A stretch of 9,232 bases of DNA from Candidatus Wolfebacteria bacterium GWA1_42_9 (GTDB lineage: Bacteria > Patescibacteriota > Minisyncoccia > UBA6257 > JAGOQP01): contig MGIN01000001.1 in NCBI GenBank assembly GCA_001793775.1, positions 1 to 9,232 of the forward strand, given 5' to 3'. This document shows, piece after piece, positions 4,136 through 9,232 of this stretch (within the stretch, counting starts at the first letter, position 1; the number at the start of each line of letters is the position of its first letter). The notes under the pieces are model-generated. The model was not told the origin of the DNA. It saw only the letters and a list, made by a program, of their open reading frames with translations, and ran no database searches. The position numbers were made by a program, and so were the translations under genes.

Positions 4136-4209
4136 GGTGGGCATAGCTCAGCTGGTAGAGCGCCTGGTTGTGGCCCAGGAGGTCACGGGTTCAATCCCCG
4201 TTGCTCACC
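4136..4209 (+). tRNA. tRNA-His(GTG)
   Basis: The acceptor is GTGGGCA/TGCTCAC, preceded by an encoded G-1 at 4136 that faces C73 at 4209, the histidine identity pair. The D-arm is GCTC/GAGC. The anticodon stem is CCTGG/CCAGG with loop TTGTGGC, giving anticodon GTG. The T-arm is ACGGG/CCCGT with loop TTCAATC. CCA follows directly (4210-4212), unlike the other tRNAs here, though this could be chance. Confidence 0.95.
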
Positions 4210-4231
4210 CCAATTTTTTGTCTTTTTTCGT

Positions 4232-4260
4232 TTGTTTTTCTCTCCATTTTTTGATATAAT
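4232..4260 (+). promoter_or_regulatory. Promoter for gyrB
   Basis: TTGTTT (4232-4237), a 17-bp spacer and a perfect TATAAT (4255-4260), preceded by TGA to make an extended -10. Transcription would start near 4267, giving a leader of about 105 nt. The leader holds a tiny ORF, MMSKK (4333-4350), in another frame. Confidence 0.7.
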
Positions 4261-4372
4261 GACTCTATCCCAGCCGTGTCTTTAAGATGTTTGAGCGATA
4301 GCGCAGGGGTTTTTCTTTTGTTTTGATTTTAAATGATGTCTAAAAAGTAGCTATTCAAGCGCCATTTTTAAC

Positions 4373-6442
4373 ATGAGTCCTAAAAAAGAAGAAAAAAAAG
4401 ATAACAACGACGTCTCTTACAGTGCCAAAGATATTTATGTTCTTGAGGGTTTGGAACCGGTCAGAAAAAGACCGGGAATGTACATCGGTTCCACTGGTGT
4501 TGACGGCTTACACCACCTTGTTTGGGAAGTGGTGGACAACTCCATTGATGAGGCGATGGCCAGTTATGCCAAAAATATCCGAGTTGAACTTTTAAAGGAT
4601 AACAAGGTTAGGGTGATAGATGATGGCCGGGGAATTCCGGTAGACATTCATCCCCAAACCAAAAAGTCCGCTCTGGAAACGGTTCTTTGCACTCTCCATG
4701 CCGGGGGTAAGTTTGGAGGAGAATCTTACAAAGTGGCCGGAGGGCTTCACGGTGTCGGTGTTTCGGTGGTGAACGCACTTTCAAAATGGATGCAGGTGGA
4801 AGTGGAAAGAGACGGGGATTTTTACGTCCAGGAATACAAAAGAGGAGTTCCTCAATATAAATTAAAAAAGACAGGTAAATCTTCCCGAACCGGAACAATC
4901 GTCACTTTCCAGCCGGATGATGAAGTTTTTTTAAAAATCGAGTTTGACAGGAAAAAAATTATTGACCATCTTCGTCAGCAGGCCTTTTTGGTCAAAGGAG
5001 TCAAAATCGAGGTGATTGATGAAAGAGATAAAAGCATCGAATACTACGCTTTTTGTTTTGAGGGCGGCCTTCTTTCTTTTCTTGATTATCTGACGGAGTT
5101 TGTTGACGTTATTCAGGGTACTCCTTTCTATGTTAATAGGGAGTATGCCGCCTCCAGTGAAGAAACGAGCCCCGCCTCCAAAAAGGGAGGGGAAAATATT
5201 CAGGTGGAAACCGCTTTTGTTTACAGCGATGATACCGAAATTCAGGAGCTAAGCTTTGCTAACAATATTTATACTTCCGATGGAGGAATGCACCTAACCG
5301 GTTTTCGTTCGGCTCTGACCAGAGCCCTCAACGACTATGCCCGGGAAAACGGCTATATTAAAGACAAAGAAGAAAACCTGACCGGAGACGATGTTCGGGA
5401 AGGACTGGTGGCTATTGTTTCCATAAAAATTAAAGAGCCCCAGTTTGAAGGTCAGACCAAAGCCAGATTGGGTAATCCTCCCGCCCGAACCGCCGTTGAA
5501 TCGGTGGTGGCCGAAGCCCTCAAAGAGTTTCTCCAAAAAAACTCCGGTCCGGCTAGAGATATTGTTTCCAAATGTCTTTTGGCGGCTAAAGCTAGAAAAG
5601 CTGCCAAAGCTGCCAAGGAAACGGTTTTGCGAAAAGGTCCTTTGGAAGGACTGTCCTTGCCGGGAAAACTGGCTGATTGTATCTCCAAAGACCCGTCGGA
5701 ATCAGAACTTTTCATTGTTGAGGGAGACAGCGCTGGCGGTTCGGGAAAACAGGGGCGGGACAGAAGATCCCAGGCCATTCTGCCTTTGCGAGGAAAAATT
5801 CTTAACGTTGAAAAAGCCCGTCTGGATAAGATGTTGGCTAACAATGAGATTAAGTCTTTGGTAATTGCTTTGGGAGCGGCTATTGGGGATGACTTTGACC
5901 CGGAGAAGATCCGTTATCACAAGATAATAATCATGACCGATGCCGACGTTGACGGCGCTCACATCCGCACTCTTCTTTTGACCCTCTTCTACCGCTACTT
6001 TAGAGAGGTAATTGAAAGAAGATATCTCTACATTGCCCAGCCGCCATTATACAGAATTCAAAAAGGGAGGGATTTTAAGTATGCTTATTCTGACGCTGAA
6101 AAAGAAAAAGTTATCTCGGAACTCGGCAGGCTCAAGGCTCAAGGATTAAGGATCAAAGACAAAGACCTGTCTGAAAGTACAAGTGTTGGATCCAAAGAGG
6201 ATGAAACAACGGAAGTTATTAAAGGTATCAATATTCAGCGCTACAAGGGTCTTGGAGAAATGAATCCCGGACAGCTTTGGGAGACAACTATGGATCCGGC
6301 AACCAGGGTTCTCAAACAAGTAACGATTGACGACGCTCAAGAAGCAGACAGAATGTTTGACGTGCTGATGGGAGAAAAAGTGGAGCCAAGAAAACATTTT
6401 ATCCAAAGCCGGGCGGTAACCGTGAAGAATCTTGACATTTAG
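4373..6442 (+). CDS. gyrB: DNA gyrase subunit B
   Basis: This 689-residue ATP-driven subunit of DNA gyrase works with GyrA in the cytoplasm to introduce negative supercoils. The GHKL ATPase domain shows EVVDNSIDEA (52-61, with Glu52 and Asn56), DDGRGIP (83-89) and GLHGVGVSVVNALS (124-137). The transducer domain carries the QTK loop in FEGQTKARLGN. The TOPRIM domain has Glu450 in EGDSAGGSGKQGRDR and Asp523/525/527 in TDADVDGAHIRTL. The C-terminal part ends with IQRYKGLGEM and RAVTVKNLDI, so the gene is complete. Length fits short GyrB proteins rather than the E. coli form with its extra insertion. A low-complexity Ser/Glu/Lys stretch near 260-275 looks like a surface loop. No Shine-Dalgarno precedes ATG 4373. 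gyrA is not adjacent. ParE is the close alternative, but the motifs and ending fit GyrB. Confidence 0.96.
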   Translation: MSPKKEEKKDNNDVSYSAKDIYVLEGLEPVRKRPGMYIGSTGVDGLHHLVWEVVDNSIDEAMASYAKNIRVELLKDNKVRVIDDGRGIPVDIHPQTKKSALETVLCTLHAGGKFGGESYKVAGGLHGVGVSVVNALSKWMQVEVERDGDFYVQEYKRGVPQYKLKKTGKSSRTGTIVTFQPDDEVFLKIEFDRKKIIDHLRQQAFLVKGVKIEVIDERDKSIEYYAFCFEGGLLSFLDYLTEFVDVIQGTPFYVNREYAASSEETSPASKKGGENIQVETAFVYSDDTEIQELSFANNIYTSDGGMHLTGFRSALTRALNDYARENGYIKDKEENLTGDDVREGLVAIVSIKIKEPQFEGQTKARLGNPPARTAVESVVAEALKEFLQKNSGPARDIVSKCLLAAKARKAAKAAKETVLRKGPLEGLSLPGKLADCISKDPSESELFIVEGDSAGGSGKQGRDRRSQAILPLRGKILNVEKARLDKMLANNEIKSLVIALGAAIGDDFDPEKIRYHKIIIMTDADVDGAHIRTLLLTLFYRYFREVIERRYLYIAQPPLYRIQKGRDFKYAYSDAEKEKVISELGRLKAQGLRIKDKDLSESTSVGSKEDETTEVIKGINIQRYKGLGEMNPGQLWETTMDPATRVLKQVTIDDAQEADRMFDVLMGEKVEPRKHFIQSRAVTVKNLDI

Positions 6443-6466
6443 TATGCGAAAAGCGTCGCCAAAGCG

Positions 6467-6525
6467 GTATGTTCACCCGCCAAAGTTTTTCTCAGAAAAA
6501 TTTAGGCGGGCAGGCACGCTCATAC
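6467..6525. repeat. GC-rich palindromic element after gyrB
   Basis: The core hairpin 6476-6510 has CCCGCC/GGCGGG, one A-A mismatch, then nine more pairs (6483-6491 with 6495-6503) around the loop TCA. An outer GTATG (6467-6471) can pair with CATAC (6521-6525). No T-run follows, so it is not a classic terminator. The edge GGCGGGCAGG (6505-6514) resembles the ends of the tRNA-carrying inserts. Confidence 0.7.
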
Positions 6526-6530
6526 GAACG

Positions 6531-6558
6531 TTGACATTTGTCTGAATCTTGGTAGCAT
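6531..6558 (+). promoter_or_regulatory. Promoter for secE-nusG-rplK
   Basis: A perfect TTGACA (6531-6536), a 16-bp spacer and TAGCAT (6553-6558). It is the only strong promoter seen before secE and would give a leader of about 130 nt containing a hairpin followed by T residues. Confidence 0.6.
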
Positions 6559-6567
6559 CTAAGGGTG

Positions 6568-6585
6568 CCGCCCTGAGGCGGTTTT
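6568..6585 (+). terminator. Leader hairpin, possible attenuator
   Basis: CCGCC (6568-6572), loop CTGA and GGCGG (6577-6581) are followed by only four T. It starts about 10 bp after the predicted -10 box and could stop or pause early transcripts. A weak terminator is inferred; a simple structured leader is equally possible. Confidence 0.4.
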
Positions 6586-6595
6586 AAAATCAACA

Positions 6596-6614
6596 CGATG
6601 CCAATCTGCGAATG
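6596..6614 (+). repeat. Intergenic direct repeat, copy 1 (before secE)
   Basis: This 19-bp stretch matches 7551-7569 before rplK at 18 of 19 positions. Both are followed by AT-rich runs rich in CAAT, GAAT and ATTAG words. Function unknown. Confidence 0.65.
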
Positions 6615-6696
6615 TAATGCCAATATGGCGAATTGCGAATGGGATTTATTAGCAATTAGTGGATTAGCATAAAATTAGCATATTAGAATCATTATT

Positions 6697-6882
6697 ATGT
6701 TTTTAAAAATCAAATCATACCTCGTAGAATCTTACTACGAGATAAAAAAAGTCAATTGGCCGACTAAAAACGAGACAGCTAAGTTAACCATAATTGTCAT
6801 CGGCTTTTCTTTGGCGGTGGCGGTGTTTTTGGGGGTTCTTGATATTCTGTTTTCTTACGGGCTGGAATCGCTTGTTCTTTAA
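6697..6882 (+). CDS. secE: Preprotein translocase subunit SecE
   Basis: This 61-residue membrane protein has a single transmembrane helix (about 30-53, TIIVIGFSLAVAVFLGVLDI) after an amphipathic N-terminal part carrying the family motif EIKKVNWPTKNET (15-27). SecE clamps SecY in the protein-export channel. The short one-helix form is usual outside enterobacteria. It lies 81 bp before nusG, the classic bacterial order secE-nusG-rplK. ATG 6697 has no Shine-Dalgarno. Confidence 0.94.
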   Translation: MFLKIKSYLVESYYEIKKVNWPTKNETAKLTIIVIGFSLAVAVFLGVLDILFSYGLESLVL

Positions 6883-6963
6883 CTCCAGCGGGAATGGATA
6901 AGAATTCATAAGTTTTTTGATATTGGCCTGCGCTTTTAACAATTTGTTTTTTAAGTAACCAAA

Positions 6964-7542
6964 ATGGCAGAGGAGAAAAAAAGAGATTTACAAGTGGGAG
7001 ACAAGGAGAGGGCTCAGAAGAGATGGTACGCCATCCACACTTATTCGGGATATGAAGACGCTGTTGCCCGCTATCTTGCCCAAAGAGTCGAGTCGCTTTC
7101 AATGAACGACAAGATTTTTAATATCATTGTTCCCAAAGAGAAGAAGATTAAAATCAAGGGAGGCAAGAGGAAGATAGCGGAGGAAAAAATCTATCCGGGA
7201 TATGTCCTGGTGGAAATGAATCTAACCGAAGATTCCTGGTATGTGGTCAGGAATACTCCTCGGGTAATGGGCTTTGTCGGTCCCGATTCTACCAAGCCGA
7301 CACCTTTGTCTCAGGAAGAAATCGACTATCTCATGTCCCGGATGAAAGAAGACAGGGAGATGAAGTTTAAAGTTGAATATGCGGTCGGGGACTTAGTTAA
7401 GATTATCGACGGCCCTTTCAAAGATTATGAAGGCAAGATTTCTGAGGTAGATGAGGAGCACGGCCGGGTAAAGATGTCGGTTCCGGTTTTCGGAAGAGAA
7501 ACGGTAATCGAAGTAGATTCATTACAGATACAGAAAATTTAG
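6964..7542 (+). CDS. nusG: Transcription termination/antitermination factor NusG
   Basis: This 192-residue factor binds RNA polymerase, promotes processive elongation, and links to Rho or ribosomal protein S10. The N-terminal NGN domain (about 20-125) starts with KRWYAIHTYSGYE and contains KIYPGYVLVEM and VRNTPRVMGFVG. The C-terminal KOW domain (about 140-190) has VGDLVKIIDGPFKDYEGKI. The full family length is present. The first 18 residues are a charged extension. ATG 6964 lacks a Shine-Dalgarno. Confidence 0.96.
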   Translation: MAEEKKRDLQVGDKERAQKRWYAIHTYSGYEDAVARYLAQRVESLSMNDKIFNIIVPKEKKIKIKGGKRKIAEEKIYPGYVLVEMNLTEDSWYVVRNTPRVMGFVGPDSTKPTPLSQEEIDYLMSRMKEDREMKFKVEYAVGDLVKIIDGPFKDYEGKISEVDEEHGRVKMSVPVFGRETVIEVDSLQIQKI

Positions 7543-7550
7543 TATAGTAT

Positions 7551-7569
7551 CGATGCCAATATGCGAATG
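7551..7569 (+). repeat. Intergenic direct repeat, copy 2 (before rplK)
   Basis: Partner of 6596-6614 with a single difference. It overlaps the left arm of the inverted repeat at 7564-7629. Confidence 0.65.
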
Positions 7570-7629
7570 GTACCAATTATACAAATAAAGAATTGAACTA
7601 TTAGTATCATTAGTAAATTGGTATATTCG
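7564..7629. repeat. AT-rich inverted repeat before rplK
   Basis: The arms 7564-7578 and 7616-7629 pair as CGAAT/ATTCG and TACCAATT/AATTGGTA with a small bulge, around 37 bp. It could fold in the nusG-rplK mRNA as a processing or regulatory hairpin, or be a miniature repeat. No T-run follows. Confidence 0.6.
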
Positions 7630-7657
7630 AGTCGCTACTGTTTAATTTATTAAACAT

Positions 7658-8080
7658 ATGAAGCCAATCAAAACCACAATCAAAATCCAACTTCCGGCGG
7701 GAGCAGCCACTCCGGCGCCTCCGGTAGGCACCGTTCTTGGACCCCACGGCATTAATCTGGGCCAATTTTGCCAGCAATTTAACGATGCCACCAAAGAAAT
7801 GACTGGCAGCGTCGTTCCGGCGGTGATTACCATCTATGAAGACCGGAGCTTTGAGTTTCAGTTAAAAACCCCGCCTGCTTCCGACTTGCTCAAAAAAGCG
7901 GCTGGTATTGAAAAGGGTTCGGGTAATCCCCTAAGGGACAAAGTTGGCAAAGTGACCAGGAAAGATATTGAAAAAATAGCCGAGAAAAAAATGGTTGACC
8001 TCAATGCCCGAGACCAGAAAGCGGCCGAGAAAATAATTGAAGGCACTGCCAGATCGATGGGGATAGAAATTGAAAATTAA
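7658..8080 (+). CDS. rplK: 50S ribosomal protein L11
   Basis: This 140-residue protein of the GTPase-associated centre of the large subunit binds 23S rRNA. The N-terminal domain has KIQLPAGAATPAPPVGTVLGPHGINLGQFCQQFN (6-42), including the PPVG helix contacted by thiostrepton-type antibiotics and translation factors. The C-terminal RNA-binding domain has TPPASDLLKKAAG (71-83), VGKVTRKDIEKIAE (96-109) and a late DLNA (114-117). Full length. The usual next gene, rplA (L1), is not present; a small hypothetical gene follows instead with 1 bp between. ATG 7658 has no Shine-Dalgarno. Confidence 0.96.
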   Translation: MKPIKTTIKIQLPAGAATPAPPVGTVLGPHGINLGQFCQQFNDATKEMTGSVVPAVITIYEDRSFEFQLKTPPASDLLKKAAGIEKGSGNPLRDKVGKVTRKDIEKIAEKKMVDLNARDQKAAEKIIEGTARSMGIEIEN

Positions 8081-8081
8081 A

Positions 8082-8294
8082 ATGTTTAAAGAACAAGAGC
8101 CGGAAAAGACAAAAATTAGAACTGAATTAATTGGTCGTTGGACTGGTCCGATAGATAGAAAGAATTATAATGAAGGTTCTGTTCCACCGGAAGAATGGCC
8201 TTATGGGCCGCCTGATTTACATCAGAAAGCATGTGCCTTGTTCGGTGGTCATATTTACTGTGATTGTGAAGCTAGTGATGAAAGCGCTACTTAA
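8082..8294 (+). CDS. Small Cys/His-containing hypothetical protein
   Basis: This 70-residue acidic protein is of unknown function. The N-terminal half is charged (KEQEPEKTKIRTELIG). The second half contains PPEEWPYGPPDLHQKAC and a Cys/His cluster: His47, Cys51, His57, Cys60, Cys62. These could bind a metal ion, but this is only inferred from spacing. It has no signal peptide or membrane helix. ATG 8082 follows the rplK stop by one base, so translation is probably coupled; an in-frame TTG at 8070 is a less likely start. A strong terminator comes 7 bp after the stop, so it is the last gene of the secE operon as seen here. Confidence 0.65.
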   Translation: MFKEQEPEKTKIRTELIGRWTGPIDRKNYNEGSVPPEEWPYGPPDLHQKACALFGGHIYCDCEASDESAT

Positions 8295-8301
8295 TCTAAG
8301 G

Positions 8302-8331
8302 AAAACGACTCGCTTGAAGCGAGTCGTTTTT
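8302..8331 (+). terminator. Intrinsic terminator of the secE-rplK operon
   Basis: A perfect 13-bp stem (8302-8314 with 8318-8330) with loop TGA and five T (8327-8331). The promoter of the next gene begins within its T-run. Confidence 0.92.
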
Positions 8332-8339
8332 GTTATAAT
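8331..8339 (+). promoter_or_regulatory. Extended -10 promoter giving a near-leaderless dTMP kinase mRNA
   Basis: TGT followed by a perfect TATAAT (8334-8339) forms an extended -10. No good -35 box exists at 17 bp, where the terminator stem lies. Start of transcription is expected at about 8345-8347, and the ATG is at 8348. Confidence 0.65.
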
Positions 8340-8347
8340 GGGAATAT

Positions 8348-9040
8348 ATGAGAAAGGGAGGAAAATTTATAGTTCTTGAAGGTACTGACGGTTCGGGAAA
8401 AACTGAACAGTTTAAATTGTTAGTCAAGCGTTTAAAAAGAGAGGGCATACTCGCCAAAACTTTCGATTTTCCCCAATATTCAAAAGAATCGTCTTTTTTT
8501 GTTAAGCAATATCTTAATGGAGCTTATGGTGGTTGGAAGGATGTTGGTCCCTATAAGGCGTCTATCTTTTACGCCATGGATAGATTTGACATATCGCCAG
8601 AGATAAAAAGATGGTTGTCTGAAGGCAGGTTTATCATTTCTAACCGTTACGTGGCTTCCAATATGGGTCACCAAGGCGGAAAGATTGTTAACAAAAAGAG
8701 GAGATTGGAATATTTTAAATGGCTTTATCAGATTGAGTACAAAATTCTTGAAATTCCTATCCCTTCAAAAACAATAATTCTCCACGTTCCTCCCAGAGTG
8801 TCCATTGAATTAGTCAGAAAAAAGGGACCAAGAGAATATGAGGGTGGGATTAAAAAAGACATTCACGATCAGGATTTAAAACATCTCAGGCAAGCAGAAA
8901 AATCATATCTGGACATGGCTAAAATGTTTCCAAGAGATTTTCACTTAATTGAATGTGCTCCTAAAGGAAAACTGCTTCCGATTCTTCAGATTCACAAAAT
9001 GATCTGGAACTATGTTTATGAAAATTTTGTTAGACGGTAA
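8348..9040 (+). CDS. tmk: dTMP kinase (thymidylate kinase family)
   Basis: This 230-residue P-loop kinase is predicted to phosphorylate dTMP to dTDP with ATP. The P-loop is GTDGSGKT (12-19). Family signatures follow: DFPQYS (40-45) in the position of the substrate-contacting FP loop, AMDRFD (76-81) like the DR(Y/F) motif, and ISNRYVASNMGHQGGK (97-112). Length is slightly above the usual 200-215, with a Lys-rich lid region near 150-185. The start was chosen because FIVLEGTDGSGKT needs the preceding residues and the promoter abuts this ATG. The substrate could be another nucleoside monophosphate; dTMP is most likely. It probably has its own transcript. Confidence 0.87.
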   Translation: MRKGGKFIVLEGTDGSGKTEQFKLLVKRLKREGILAKTFDFPQYSKESSFFVKQYLNGAYGGWKDVGPYKASIFYAMDRFDISPEIKRWLSEGRFIISNRYVASNMGHQGGKIVNKKRRLEYFKWLYQIEYKILEIPIPSKTIILHVPPRVSIELVRKKGPREYEGGIKKDIHDQDLKHLRQAEKSYLDMAKMFPRDFHLIECAPKGKLLPILQIHKMIWNYVYENFVRR

Positions 9041-9053
9041 GAGTTATTTATTC

Positions 9054-9059
9054 TATAAT
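9054..9059 (+). promoter_or_regulatory. Probable -10 box for gatB
   Basis: A perfect TATAAT; the best -35 candidate is TTAGAC (9030-9035) with an 18-bp spacer, a weak match. It would give a leader of about 33 nt. Confidence 0.5.
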
Positions 9060-9098
9060 TTATTCTAGGTTTTATGCTTTTAACCTCCTACTTCACCA

Positions 9099-9232
9099 AT
9101 GTATAAGCCCACCATTGGCCTTGAAATTCACGCGGAACTGGCCACCCGGACCAAGATGTTTTGCGATTGTCCAAATGATCCGTTGGAGATTGAGCCGAAC
9201 GTCAACGTCTGTCCTATCTGCTTGGGTCATCC
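9099..9232 (+). CDS. gatB: Asp/Glu-tRNA(Asn/Gln) amidotransferase subunit B, N-terminus only
   Basis: The first 44 residues are seen; the gene runs off the window. The N-terminal signature YKPTIGLEIHAELATRTKMFCDC and NVNVCPICLGHP is characteristic of GatB. The Cys residues (about 22, 24, 39, 42) form the zinc site of the cradle domain. GatB works with GatA and GatC to convert misacylated Glu-tRNA(Gln) or Asp-tRNA(Asn) to Gln- or Asn-tRNA. No Shine-Dalgarno precedes the ATG at 9099. Confidence 0.93.
   Translation, partial: MYKPTIGLEIHAELATRTKMFCDCPNDPLEIEPNVNVCPICLGH

Noticed and set aside
4292..4320. A terminator or attenuator in the gyrB leader before a T-rich run
   Set aside because: The possible stem (GCG/CGC) has only three pairs.
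5445..5864. Long opposite-strand and shifted frames within gyrB
   Set aside because: They overlap the conserved gyrase core completely and show no domain of their own.
8070..8294. TTG start at 8070 for the small hypothetical protein
   Set aside because: The ATG at 8082 directly follows the rplK stop and gives a more usual start.

Overview
The window most resembles a chromosomal segment of a Candidate Phyla Radiation (Patescibacteria) bacterium. This is inferred from the mix of compact housekeeping genes, the near absence of Shine-Dalgarno sequences before starts, promoters with strong -10 boxes, GC-rich palindromic repeats between genes, and a large surface-type beta-propeller protein. The species cannot be named from sequence alone.

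Layout. Positions 2-1516 hold the 3' part of a secreted beta-propeller-like protein, closed by a strong terminator. Positions 1612-4209 are a tRNA-rich accessory region with tRNAs on both strands: Ser(CGA), Arg(CCT), Ala(GGC), Pro(TGG), Phe(GAA), Arg(TCT) and His(GTG). It also holds a GIY-YIG nuclease-like gene and a radical SAM gene. Positions 4373-9232 carry core genes, all on the + strand: gyrB, secE, nusG, rplK, a small Cys-rich hypothetical gene, a dTMP kinase gene and the start of gatB.

The main discovery is in the tRNA region. Three intact tRNA genes each lie inside a second tRNA gene that is split in two: Ser(CGA) inside the T-loop of another Ser(CGA), Arg(CCT) inside the anticodon loop of an Arg(CCT)-like gene, and Arg(TCT) inside the anticodon loop of another Arg(TCT)-like gene. 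The outer 5' and 3' parts can be rejoined on paper into cloverleaves whose acceptor stems pair 7/7, 6/7 and 6/7. In each case the passenger appears to have the anticodon of its broken host, although it is not a recent copy of it. The two Arg inserts have similar ends. One host (Arg CCT) has mismatches in several stems, as expected of a gene relieved of selection. I propose tRNA-carrying insertions that break a tRNA gene and supply a replacement isoacceptor; introns that contain tRNAs are the alternative.

A second layer is a 40-bp double-hairpin element found three times, each time at exactly the same point in the D-loop of an Arg-type tRNA 5' part. Two of these copies bracket the GIY-YIG gene almost to the base.

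The housekeeping half is ordinary in content: gyrase B, the Sec translocon subunit SecE, the transcription factor NusG, ribosomal protein L11, nucleotide metabolism, and Glu/Asp-tRNA amidotransferase. Its regulation has points of interest: a near-leaderless dTMP kinase transcript starting just after a terminator, a hairpin in the predicted secE leader, and related repeats upstream of secE and rplK.
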